Counted from the first letter of the stretch, positions 1-5,655 are shown. The stretch: DNA of 5,655 nucleotides from UBA1161 sp049520395 (GCA_049520395.1 JBEKPV010000208.1:1-5655); one strand, 5' to 3'. A program made the numbers and translations. Notes: generated by a model not told the origin, from the sequence alone.

Positions 1-14
1 CGGATTTTCCCGCC

Positions 15-30
15 CATTATCACTATAATG
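15..30. repeat. Inverted repeat over the mnmA -10 box
   Basis: CATTAT at 15-20 and ATAATG at 25-30 are perfect 6-base inverted arms around the 4-base spacer CACT. The right arm covers most of the TATAAT box, so a protein bound here would block RNA polymerase. The arms are short and AT-rich, and a TATAAT box readily forms such a match by chance. This is at most a candidate operator. Confidence 0.2.
24..29 (+). promoter_or_regulatory. -10 box for a probably leaderless mnmA mRNA
   Basis: A perfect TATAAT lies at 24-29, followed by six bases and then the mnmA ATG at 36. Transcription normally starts about 6 to 8 bases after the -10 box, so the transcript would begin at or next to the A of the start codon. 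There is no Shine-Dalgarno sequence between the box and the ATG, which agrees with leaderless translation. The matching -35 region would fall at about bases 1-6, at the very edge of the window, where nothing like TTGACA is visible. The hexamer is seen directly. The leaderless reading is inference. Confidence 0.6.
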
Positions 31-35
31 CTTCC

Positions 36-1151
36 ATGAGCGCCACCGGCCGAAAAGTCGTAGTCGCCATGAGCGGCGGAGTTGACAGCTCCGTCGCCGC
101 CGCGCTCCTCCAGCGCCAAGGCTACCAAGTCCTGGGAGTCTTCATGCGCTTAGGTTCCCCCGACGGAATACAATTCGCTCCCGAAAACTCCCACGGCCAC
201 AAGCAAGGCTGCTGTTCTGTTCTCGACGCCGCCGACGCCCGCAGAGTCGCCGACTCCCTCCACATCCCGTTCTACGTCCTGAATTTCCAGGACGAATTCT
301 CCAAAGTCGTCGATTATTTCGTGGACGAATACAACCGCGGCCGCACTCCCAACCCCTGCGTCCGCTGCAACGATTGGCTAAAATTCGGCCGCCTCGCCCA
401 ATACGCCCAAGCCGTGGAAGCCGACTTCGTCGCCTCCGGCCACTACGCCCGCGTCGCCCCCGATCCCCAAACAGGCAAAAACGCGCTCTTCCGCGCCCTC
501 GACCCAAAAAAGGACCAAAGTTATGTCCTCTTCGGCATGACCCGCTGGGCCCTCGATCACACGCTCCTGCCCATCGGCCAATACCAAAAGCAAGACGTCC
601 GAAAAATCGCCCAGGATTTAAATCTCCCCGTCTACAACAAGCCCGATTCCCAGGAAATCTGTTTCGTCCCCGATCAGGACTACGCCGCCCTGGTCAAGCG
701 TCGCACCCCCCAATCCATGCGCCACGGCGATCTCGTACTCAGCGGTGGGGGGGTGGTCGGCCAGCACGAAGGACATCAGCATTTCACCATCGGCCAGCGC
801 AAAGGCGTTGGCGTCGCCCTCGGCCACCCGATCTACGTCGTAGACATCGACCCCCAATCCAACCGCGTAACCCTCGGCGAAAAATCCGCCCTCCTCCGCC
901 CCGCGCTGCGCGCCACTCAAATCAATTCCCTGACCGATCGCCTCCCCCCCGGCGGCCCCCCGATCCCATGCACCGCCAAAATCCGATACAACCACGACCC
1001 CCAGCCCGCAACAGTATGCATTACCCAAGACCAAGAAATGCTGGTCCGTTTCACCACCCCCCAATCCGCCATCACCCCCGGCCAAGCCGTCGTCGTCTAT
1101 GACAACGAAATGCTCCTGGCCGGCGCCTGGATCGAATCCGCCACCGACTGA
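36..1151 (+). CDS. mnmA: tRNA-specific 2-thiouridylase MnmA
   Basis: This cytoplasmic enzyme puts sulfur on C2 of uridine 34 in the anticodon of Lys, Glu and Gln tRNAs. It adenylates the base with ATP and receives sulfur from a cysteine desulfurase relay. The 371-residue length is close to the 368 of E. coli MnmA. The ATP-binding PP-loop SGGVDSS is at residues 13-19, SGHYAR begins at residue 134, the KDQSY motif is at about 159-163 and GQRKG at 253-257. The catalytic cysteine of NPCVRCN is C111 and the second one, in EICFVPD, is C209. An extra cysteine, C108, makes a CxxC pair with C111. The ATG at 36 places the PP-loop at the same distance from the N terminus as in E. coli. The gene is intact. 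It is followed after 11 bases by a glycosyltransferase gene, with no terminator between them. Confidence 0.97.
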   Translation: MSATGRKVVVAMSGGVDSSVAAALLQRQGYQVLGVFMRLGSPDGIQFAPENSHGHKQGCCSVLDAADARRVADSLHIPFYVLNFQDEFSKVVDYFVDEYNRGRTPNPCVRCNDWLKFGRLAQYAQAVEADFVASGHYARVAPDPQTGKNALFRALDPKKDQSYVLFGMTRWALDHTLLPIGQYQKQDVRKIAQDLNLPVYNKPDSQEICFVPDQDYAALVKRRTPQSMRHGDLVLSGGGVVGQHEGHQHFTIGQRKGVGVALGHPIYVVDIDPQSNRVTLGEKSALLRPALRATQINSLTDRLPPGGPPIPCTAKIRYNHDPQPATVCITQDQEMLVRFTTPQSAITPGQAVVVYDNEMLLAGAWIESATD

Positions 1152-1162
1152 CCAAAAATTAA

Positions 1163-2092
1163 ATGCTCCGCCGCAACGTCCTAATTTTTCATTCCGGCGC
1201 CCTGGGCGACTTCATCCTCACCTGGCCCCTGGCCCTGGCCCTCGGACGCCTCTGGCCGCAAAGCCGCATCATTTACGTTACGCAAAAGCAAAAAGGCCTG
1301 CTGGCCGAAAAAGCCTTGCGAGTAGAATGGACCGACGCCGAATCCGGCTGGCACCACTTACACGCCAACCCCGCTGACCTCCCCGAAAAATCCCGCGCCC
1401 AGCTCGATTCCGCCCACGCGATTTTCGCATTCACACCCAACCCCGCCGATCCCTCCATCAAAGCGATTCAAGAACTAGCCGGCTCCGCCCAGATCATCCC
1501 CGTCAGCGTCAAACCGCCCGAGGATTTCCACCAGCATGCCTCCCAATATTTATTAGAAACCCTCTCCCCCGTCCCCGCCGTCCAATCCGCCACTCAAAGT
1601 TTCATCACGTCGATCGCCGCCCGGGGAATTTCCATCTCCCGCCCCGGTAGCAGTGGGGCGGGCCCCACCCTGATCCACCCCGGCAGCGGCAGCCCATCCA
1701 AATGCTGGCCCCTGGAAAACTTTCTCCACCTCGCCGACAAGCTCAACCACGAAAACCGCCGCTGCCATTTCGTAATCGGCGAAGTCGAGCGTCACCGTTG
1801 GCCCGATGCCGATCTACATCGCCTGGAATCCGCCGCCCCCGTAATCCATCCCGCCACCTATCGAGATCTCTTGGACGCCATTTCCTCCGCCGACCTCTTC
1901 ATAGGCAACGACTCCGGCCCCGCCCACCTCGCCGCCATTGTCGCCACTCCCACCATCGTCCTCTTCGGCCCCACCAATCCCGCCATCTGGAGCCCCCTGG
2001 GCCCGCGCGTCACAATCATCCGCCGCCAGCCCCTCCAGGATTTATCCGTAGCCGAAGTCGAATCCGCCACGCGCCACCCCGCCCCCGTCTAG
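1163..2092 (+). CDS. Glycosyltransferase family 9 (heptosyltransferase-like) protein
   Basis: The 309-residue product resembles the GT-B fold ADP-heptose:LPS heptosyltransferase family (WaaC/WaaF/RfaF type), which adds sugars to lipopolysaccharide core or similar surface glycans on the cytoplasmic face of the inner membrane. The N terminus has the family pattern of a hydrophobic strand followed by HSGALGDFI (residues 10-18). D16 matches the conserved, probably catalytic Asp of WaaC. The C-terminal nucleotide-sugar half begins near HPGSG (172-176) and carries IGNDSGPAHLAA, with N249, D250 and H255, followed by a VLFGPT strand-turn. Together these are the family signature. The ATG at 1163 starts directly before the first beta strand. 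No Shine-Dalgarno sequence precedes it, only an A-rich stretch. The 11-base gap to mnmA suggests co-transcription. The length is slightly short for the family but both halves are present. The sugar donor and acceptor cannot be read from the sequence. Confidence 0.88.
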   Translation: MLRRNVLIFHSGALGDFILTWPLALALGRLWPQSRIIYVTQKQKGLLAEKALRVEWTDAESGWHHLHANPADLPEKSRAQLDSAHAIFAFTPNPADPSIKAIQELAGSAQIIPVSVKPPEDFHQHASQYLLETLSPVPAVQSATQSFITSIAARGISISRPGSSGAGPTLIHPGSGSPSKCWPLENFLHLADKLNHENRRCHFVIGEVERHRWPDADLHRLESAAPVIHPATYRDLLDAISSADLFIGNDSGPAHLAAIVATPTIVLFGPTNPAIWSPLGPRVTIIRRQPLQDLSVAEVESATRHPAPV

Positions 2093-2124
2093 CCCAGCTG
2101 CTCAATTTGCAATCTGATTTCCGA

Positions 2125-2152
2125 TTGTCCCCCGAACTTTTTTCCCTATATT
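2125..2152 (+). promoter_or_regulatory. Promoter for the M20 amidohydrolase gene, probably leaderless
   Basis: TTGTCC at 2125-2130 (4 of 6 matches to TTGACA) and TATATT at 2147-2152 (5 of 6 matches to TATAAT) are separated by 16 bases. They lie in a 68-base spacer that is clearly richer in A and T than the surrounding genes. The -10 box ends 8 bases before the GTG at 2161, so transcription would start at or just before the start codon. No Shine-Dalgarno sequence is present. A weak 5-bp inverted repeat (CAATC at 2110-2114, GATTG at 2123-2127) overlaps the -35 box. The hexamers are visible; promoter activity is inferred. Confidence 0.5.
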
Positions 2153-2160
2153 CATCCCGC

Positions 2161-3384
2161 GTGCCCGTCTCCGACGCCAGCATTGCCGCCTCCGCTTCCA
2201 GAGCCGCGGAAATACGTCACCGCCTGCACCGCATTCCTGAGTTGTGCTACCAGGAATTCGAAACCGCCACCCTCCTCCGCTCCGAACTGGACCACCTGCA
2301 AATCCCTCACATCGACGGCCTCTTCGAAGCCCCCACAGCCACCATCGCCCTCATCGGCAACGACAAAAACCCCTGCATCGCCCTCCGCGCCGACATCGAC
2401 GCTCTCCCCATCCAGGAACAAACGAGCCTCCCCTACACCAGCACCCACCCCGGCAAAATGCACGCCTGCGGCCACGACGGACACATCGCCACCCTCCTCG
2501 GAACCGCCGCCGTATTAAAAGAAATCGAGCCCGAGCTCCCCGTCTGCGTAAAACTAATCTTTCAACCCGCCGAAGAATCGGGCGGCGGCGCCCAAAAATT
2601 AGTCCGCGCCGGCGTCCTAAACGGCGCCGTCGGCCCACCGGTCCAAGCTATCTTCGGACTCCACGGCTGGCCCTGGCTCCCCGTCGGCTTTGCCGCCACC
2701 AAACCCGGACCCCTCCTCGCCGCCACCGACTCCTTCAAGGCCACCTTCATCGGCCGCGGCTGTCACGGCGCCTACCCCCACCTCGGCTCCGATCCCATCC
2801 TCGTCGCCGCCGAAGCCGTCCTGAATCTTCAGCAAGTCGTCTCCCGCCAGATCGATCCCACCGAGCCCGCGGTCGTCTCCATCGGCATCATCTCCGCCGG
2901 CACCGCCACCAACATCATTCCCGACCAGGCTCACATCGAGGGCACCGTTCGCACCCTAAGCGACTCCAGCCGCAAACTTGCCCGCGCCTCCATCGAGCGC
3001 CGCTGCACAAACATCGCCGCCGCCGGAAACTGCACTCTCCAGTTCAATTGGATCGAAGGCTACCCCGCCACGATCAATGATCCCGCCATGTCCGACTACG
3101 TCGCCCGCATCGCCCGCCAAACCCTGGGCAACGACCACTATTTACCAGTCTCCCGCCCCACAATGGGCGGCGAAGACTTCGCCTATTACTTGGAAAAAAT
3201 CCCCGGCTGTTTCTTCGTCATAGGCACAGAACCCCCCGATCGCCGACCCTACCCCCCATTACACTCCGACCGCTACGATTTCACCGACGCCGCCCTCGAA
3301 GTAGGAATCCGCATCTTCACAGCCTTGGCCACCAATTACTCCGCCCAATTTCCCACCAACCCCATTTCCGCAACGCCTTTATAG
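2161..3384 (+). CDS. Peptidase M20D family amidohydrolase
   Basis: This is a cytoplasmic metal-dependent hydrolase of the hippuricase / N-acyl-amino-acid amidohydrolase group (HipO, AmaA and plant ILR1-like relatives), which split an amide bond between an acyl or aryl group and an amino acid. With the GTG at 2161 the product has 407 residues, normal for the family. Expected features appear in order: the RHRLHRIPEL segment near the N terminus, RADIDALP from R76, HACGHDGH at 101-108, PAEES with E138 and E139, LHGWPWLPVG with H168, the dimerisation-domain CHGAYPH at 201-207, MGGEDF at 335-340 and LHSDRYDFTD with H368. C103, H105, E139, H168 and H368 match the five-ligand pattern of M20D enzymes, and E138 fits the general base. 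The frame stays open upstream into the glycosyltransferase gene, but that part is proline/arginine-rich shadow sequence. TTG at 2125 is a less likely start because it lies in the promoter. The natural substrate is unknown. Confidence 0.93.
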   Translation: MPVSDASIAASASRAAEIRHRLHRIPELCYQEFETATLLRSELDHLQIPHIDGLFEAPTATIALIGNDKNPCIALRADIDALPIQEQTSLPYTSTHPGKMHACGHDGHIATLLGTAAVLKEIEPELPVCVKLIFQPAEESGGGAQKLVRAGVLNGAVGPPVQAIFGLHGWPWLPVGFAATKPGPLLAATDSFKATFIGRGCHGAYPHLGSDPILVAAEAVLNLQQVVSRQIDPTEPAVVSIGIISAGTATNIIPDQAHIEGTVRTLSDSSRKLARASIERRCTNIAAAGNCTLQFNWIEGYPATINDPAMSDYVARIARQTLGNDHYLPVSRPTMGGEDFAYYLEKIPGCFFVIGTEPPDRRPYPPLHSDRYDFTDAALEVGIRIFTALATNYSAQFPTNPISATPL

Positions 3385-3385
3385 C

Positions 3386-3394
3386 TGCTAGAAT
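3386..3394 (+). promoter_or_regulatory. Extended -10 promoter element upstream of moxR
   Basis: TGC followed by TAGAAT gives an extended -10 (TGn plus hexamer; 5 of 6 matches to TATAAT), starting two bases after the amidohydrolase stop codon. The best -35 at 17-base spacing is weak (TTCCGC at 3366-3371), as is common when an extended -10 is present. Transcription would start near 3401 and give a leader of roughly 68 bases before the moxR GTG. This would allow moxR and the DUF58 gene to be expressed separately from the upstream gene. Confidence 0.4.
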
Positions 3395-3401
3395 CCCTCA
3401 C

Positions 3402-3418
3402 CCGCGCCAAACTCGCGG
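3402..3418 (+). other. Small hairpin overlapping the Shine-Dalgarno sequence
   Basis: CCGCG at 3402-3406 pairs with CGCGG at 3414-3418 around the 7-base loop CCAAACT. The 3' arm contains the first two bases of the GGAGG at 3417-3421, so the stem would partly hide that ribosome site. If transcription starts near 3401, the hairpin would sit at the extreme 5' end of the mRNA. There is no T tract, so it is not a terminator. Five base pairs is weak, and any role is speculative. Confidence 0.25.
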
Positions 3419-3421
3419 AGG
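3417..3421 (+). promoter_or_regulatory. Shine-Dalgarno sequence GGAGG
   Basis: GGAGG is followed after 8 bases by an ATG at 3430. This is ideal spacing, and it is the only strong ribosome binding site seen before any start in the window. It serves the short frame at 3430-3465, not the moxR GTG at 3469, which is 47 bases away and has no site of its own. Confidence 0.5.
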
Positions 3422-3429
3422 CAGGGTAG

Positions 3430-3465
3430 ATGGGAAAACACAAAACGTCCCTCAAACTCGGGTGA
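3430..3465 (+). CDS. Possible 11-codon leader peptide before moxR
   Basis: ATG at 3430 opens the frame MGKHKTSLKLG, which ends at TGA 3463-3465. It is bounded upstream by a TAG at 3427-3429. The frame is preceded by a well-spaced GGAGG. It is in the same phase as moxR and stops only 3 bases before the GTG at 3469, an arrangement suited to translational coupling: ribosomes that finish here could restart on moxR. The peptide is basic (three Lys and one His) and resembles no known leader. It has no run of a single amino acid that would suggest amino-acid attenuation. Alternatives are a nonsense change or a sequence error that cuts the first 13 codons off moxR, or chance. Expression is not proven. 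Confidence 0.35.
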   Translation: MGKHKTSLKLG

Positions 3466-3468
3466 TCC

Positions 3469-4401
3469 GTGTCCAGACAAGCCGTAGAAGCGTTGCAAAA
3501 GAACATCCGCTCCGTGTTCCTTGGTCACGCGCGCGCCGTCGATCTCCTGCTCACCGGCCTCCTCGCCCGAGGCCACGTCCTGATCGAAGACGTCCCCGGC
3601 GTCGGCAAAACCGTCCTCGCACGAGCCCTCTCCCGCAGCGTCGACTGTAAATTCAGCCGAATCCAGTTAACCCCCGACCTCCTCCCCAGCGACGTCCTGG
3701 GCGTCTCCGTCTACAACCCTCAAACTCAAACCTTCGATTTCAAGCCCGGCCCCATTTTCGCCAACATCGTCCTCGCCGACGAAATCAACCGCACCACCCC
3801 ACGCACCCAATCGGCCCTCCTCGAAGCCATGAGTGAAGATCAGGTCAGCATCGAAAACAAAACCTATCCCCTGACGCGCCCCTTCATGGTGATCGCCACC
3901 CAAAACCCCTTCGAATTCGAGGGCACCTATTACCTTCCCGAAAACCAATTGGACCGTTTCCTATTGCGAATTTCCCTCGGCTACCCCGATCGCCTCGGCG
4001 AGCAGCGGATTCTCACCACCCAGCCCAGCCGCACCGCCCTGGAAAATCTAAGCCCCGTTATGAGCGGAACCGACGTCGCCAATCTCCAGGACGAGGTCGC
4101 CAAAACCCGCATCGATCCCGCAATCCTCGATTACATATTGGATCTCGCCGAAGTCACGCGTCACGACGAGCAATTGCATCTAGGCGTCTCCCCGCGCGGC
4201 GCCCTGGCGCTCTCGCAGGCCAGCCAGGCCATGGCCGCCGTGCAAGGCCGCGATTACGTAACTCCCGACGACGTAAAAACCCTGTTCATTCCCTGTTGTG
4301 CCCATCGTGTAATCAGCAAAACGTATCTGCACAACGGTGAAGCCGCCGCGACCACGCGAGCGCTTCAAGCGATCCTGGACAAAGTTCCCGCGCCGCGCTA
4401 G
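3469..4401 (+). CDS. MoxR-family AAA+ ATPase
   Basis: The 310-residue product is a cytoplasmic AAA+ ATPase of the MoxR branch, chaperone-like ATPases that help mature metalloenzymes or envelope complexes and are often encoded next to DUF58 and von Willebrand A-domain proteins. Visible motifs are Walker A PGVGKT (residues 43-48), Walker B VLADEINR with D104 and E105, sensor 1 ATQNP with N146, the LPENQLDRF segment with R163 (probable arginine finger region), and sensor 2 SPRGAL with R243. The lid domain continues to the C terminus. The length is typical. The GTG at 3469 is chosen because an in-frame TGA at 3463 prevents any longer form. It gives an N terminus of about 20 residues before the first conserved segment, slightly short but acceptable. 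No ribosome site lies directly before it. The DUF58 gene follows after 52 bases, and the two are probably co-transcribed. Confidence 0.93.
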   Translation: MSRQAVEALQKNIRSVFLGHARAVDLLLTGLLARGHVLIEDVPGVGKTVLARALSRSVDCKFSRIQLTPDLLPSDVLGVSVYNPQTQTFDFKPGPIFANIVLADEINRTTPRTQSALLEAMSEDQVSIENKTYPLTRPFMVIATQNPFEFEGTYYLPENQLDRFLLRISLGYPDRLGEQRILTTQPSRTALENLSPVMSGTDVANLQDEVAKTRIDPAILDYILDLAEVTRHDEQLHLGVSPRGALALSQASQAMAAVQGRDYVTPDDVKTLFIPCCAHRVISKTYLHNGEAAATTRALQAILDKVPAPR

Positions 4402-4428
4402 TGGATCGAGGCATAAACTTATTTAGCG

Positions 4429-4445
4429 GCGGTGCGCAGCACCGC
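4429..4445 (+). other. GC-rich 7-bp hairpin between moxR and the DUF58 gene
   Basis: GCGGTGC at 4429-4435 pairs perfectly with GCACCGC at 4439-4445 around a 3-base GCA loop. It sits 8 bases before the DUF58 ATG. No T tract follows, so it does not look like an intrinsic terminator. It could lower translation of the DUF58 gene relative to moxR or protect a processed 3' end. The structure is visible; the role is a guess. Confidence 0.3.
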
Positions 4446-4453
4446 GTATCCCC

Positions 4454-5655
4454 ATGCCCCCCGCAACGCAAACCACCTTGAGTGACCCGCCCCCCCCAGG
4501 CTGGCTCGCCTACCTCCACCGCACCGATCAGCGCCGCCGCTCCCAAACCCGCAAACGCGACTTAGCCAACCTCCGCAAACCCTCCGTCGATTTCTCCCTC
4601 ACCGGCCTCATCTACTGCGGCATGATGATGTTCCTCGGCCTCGCCGCCGTTAACACCCAGGCGAACCTCCTCTTCGCCGTCTTCGGCCTCATGGTCGGCG
4701 TCCTCTTCATCAGCGTCGGCGCATGCCGACTCGTCCTCATGAAAGTCCGCGTCCAACGCGTCATCCCCGAAAACGCCGCCGTTGGCGAAACCGCCACCGT
4801 TCAGTATCGCTTTCACAACGCCAAACTTTTCTGGCCCACCCTCTCCATCACTCTCGCCGAGCTTGAAAGCGCCCAGGCCTTCGTCCGCCAGCCCCACGCC
4901 TACGCTCTCCACGTCGCCCCCGGCACCACCGCCGTCATCAACGTCGAACTCGCCCCCAGTCGCCGCGGCATCTACCGCCTCGGCAGCTATCAACTCAGCA
5001 CCAGTTTCCCCTTCGGATTCATCAAACGCGCCGTCCTCCGCCGCAAAGAAGACACCATCCTGATCTATCCCCCCGTCGGCGAGGTAAGCCCGCGCTTACT
5101 CCAGTTGTGCCGATCCGCCGAACGCACCGGCGCCAATCGCAAACCCCGTCGCGGCGGCAGCGACGAATTCTACGGCGTCAAAGAATTCCGCCCCGGCGAA
5201 AACCCCAGATGGATTCACTGGCGACGCAGCGCCCGCACCGGCCAACTCGTCGTCCGCGATATGGCGCAAATCTCCCCCCCAAGACTCCTCATCCTTCTCG
5301 ACACCTATCTCCCGCACCGCAACCCAGACGGAATTGCCGCCGTCGAAAAATCCGTCGCACAGGCCGCCTCCCTCGCTGGCCGTGCCTTGGAAGGCGGCAT
5401 GGCCGTCGGACTCTGCGCTTGGTCCGACGGCTGGAAAACCATCGCTCCCCAGCGCGGAAAGCAGCACGCCCGCGAAATCCTCGCTGCACTCGCCTCCGTC
5501 CCCGACAACCAATCCGCAACCCCGCAGCAATTGTCCGACCAAAGCCTCGGCTTAACGCAAAACGAAGTCACCATCATCCTCTTCACGCCCCAGAGCGTCG
5601 AAATTGGCCTCTCCCTCCGCGCTCGCGGCACCGTCTTCGTCGTCACCGCTAATTC
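4454..5655 (+). CDS. DUF58 domain membrane protein (3' end outside the window)
   Basis: The frame is open from ATG 4454 to the window edge (400 codons plus 2 bases) with no stop. The N terminus is proline-rich and then basic (about residues 23-42). Two membrane segments follow at about 48-66 and 71-91, the usual DUF58 start, with the basic stretch probably in the cytoplasm. A beta-rich region leads to SFPFGF with FPFG at 185-188. The DUF58 hallmark follows at 237-261: DEFYGVKEFRPGENP, then WIHWRRSAR. After it comes a von Willebrand A-like strand ending in D283. The metal-site motif DxSxS is degenerate there (D-T-Y-L-P), so metal binding through it is doubtful. The family partners MoxR ATPases; its biochemical role is still unclear. 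No Shine-Dalgarno sequence precedes the ATG, and the nearest in-frame alternatives (ATG run at residues 57-59) would remove the first membrane segment. A transglutaminase-like gene often follows such pairs. Confidence 0.9.
   Translation, partial: MPPATQTTLSDPPPPGWLAYLHRTDQRRRSQTRKRDLANLRKPSVDFSLTGLIYCGMMMFLGLAAVNTQANLLFAVFGLMVGVLFISVGACRLVLMKVRVQRVIPENAAVGETATVQYRFHNAKLFWPTLSITLAELESAQAFVRQPHAYALHVAPGTTAVINVELAPSRRGIYRLGSYQLSTSFPFGFIKRAVLRRKEDTILIYPPVGEVSPRLLQLCRSAERTGANRKPRRGGSDEFYGVKEFRPGENPRWIHWRRSARTGQLVVRDMAQISPPRLLILLDTYLPHRNPDGIAAVEKSVAQAASLAGRALEGGMAVGLCAWSDGWKTIAPQRGKQHAREILAALASVPDNQSATPQQLSDQSLGLTQNEVTIILFTPQSVEIGLSLRARGTVFVVTAN

Noticed and set aside
743..757. Run of seven G in mnmA as a possible phase-variation tract
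   Set aside because: Seven bases in a GC-rich housekeeping gene is weak evidence; it encodes a Gly-Gly-Gly-Val-Val-Gly turn, and switching off mnmA would have no clear benefit.
618..1085. Long open frame on the minus strand opposite mnmA (also 4562-4993 and 5096-5542 opposite the DUF58 gene)
   Set aside because: They lie fully inside well-supported genes, their products are low-complexity (Gly, Ala, Asp, Glu, Val rich) with no recognisable motif, and they follow from the C-ending codon bias of the sense gene.
374..1102. Second + strand frame inside mnmA, 242 codons
   Set aside because: The product is an Arg/Pro-rich shadow with no domain, while the overlapping frame encodes a complete MnmA.
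2110..2127. Inverted repeat CAATC/GATTG as a terminator for the glycosyltransferase gene
   Set aside because: Only 5 bp, AT-containing, with an 8-base loop and no T tract; it overlaps the likely -35 box.
1702..2160. Upstream extension of the M20D amidohydrolase frame to an ATG at 1702
   Set aside because: The extra 153 residues are Arg/Pro/His-rich shadow of the glycosyltransferase gene, and the family begins right after the GTG at 2161.
36..3384. A shared pathway for mnmA, the glycosyltransferase and the amidohydrolase
   Set aside because: They act on tRNA, surface glycan and N-acyl amino acids respectively; the amidohydrolase appears to have its own promoter, so proximity alone does not support a joint function.
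1..5655. Defence island, CRISPR array, mobile element or novel multi-gene system
   Set aside because: No repeat arrays, transposase, integrase, nuclease or toxin-like proteins; the five main genes belong to common bacterial families, and the MoxR-DUF58 pair is already well known.

Overview
The window is GC-rich bacterial DNA. All genes lie on the + strand and the spacers are short (11 to 84 bases). Codons end overwhelmingly in C rather than G, for example 17 of the 20 codons at 4631-4690. The style of the MnmA and MoxR proteins, the codon bias and the adjacent MoxR-DUF58 pair suggest a Planctomycetota-like genome, perhaps class Phycisphaerae. That placement is inference from general familiarity, not a search. 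A family 9 glycosyltransferase fits a cell that makes a glycosylated surface polymer or lipopolysaccharide.

Layout: (1) 36-1151, mnmA, the tRNA 2-thiouridylase, with a TATAAT box so close to its ATG that the mRNA is probably leaderless. (2) 1163-2092, a glycosyltransferase family 9 (heptosyltransferase-like) protein, 11 bases downstream of mnmA and probably co-transcribed. (3) 2093-2160, an AT-richer spacer with a promoter placed for a second leaderless gene. (4) 2161-3384, a peptidase M20D amidohydrolase with a GTG start and all five expected metal ligands. (5) 3385-3468, a spacer with an extended -10 box, a small hairpin, the only clear Shine-Dalgarno sequence in the window, and an 11-codon reading frame ending 3 bases before the next start. 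(6) 3469-4401, a MoxR-type AAA+ ATPase. (7) 4402-4453, a spacer with a 7-bp GC-rich hairpin. (8) 4454-5655, a DUF58 membrane protein that runs off the window.

The genes form at least two functional groups. mnmA (tRNA wobble modification), the glycosyltransferase and the amidohydrolase have no obvious shared pathway. MoxR and DUF58 are a well-known pair: the ATPase is thought to act as a chaperone for envelope or protein-complex assembly together with the membrane-anchored DUF58 partner, and a transglutaminase-like membrane protein often follows. I see no rRNA, tRNA, CRISPR array, insertion sequence, integrase or toxin-antitoxin pair, and no intrinsic terminator with a T tract.

I found no convincing new multi-gene system. 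The points most worth a second look are the short frame and stop codon directly in front of moxR, the two apparently leaderless promoters, and the CxxC-plus-C cysteine arrangement in MnmA.
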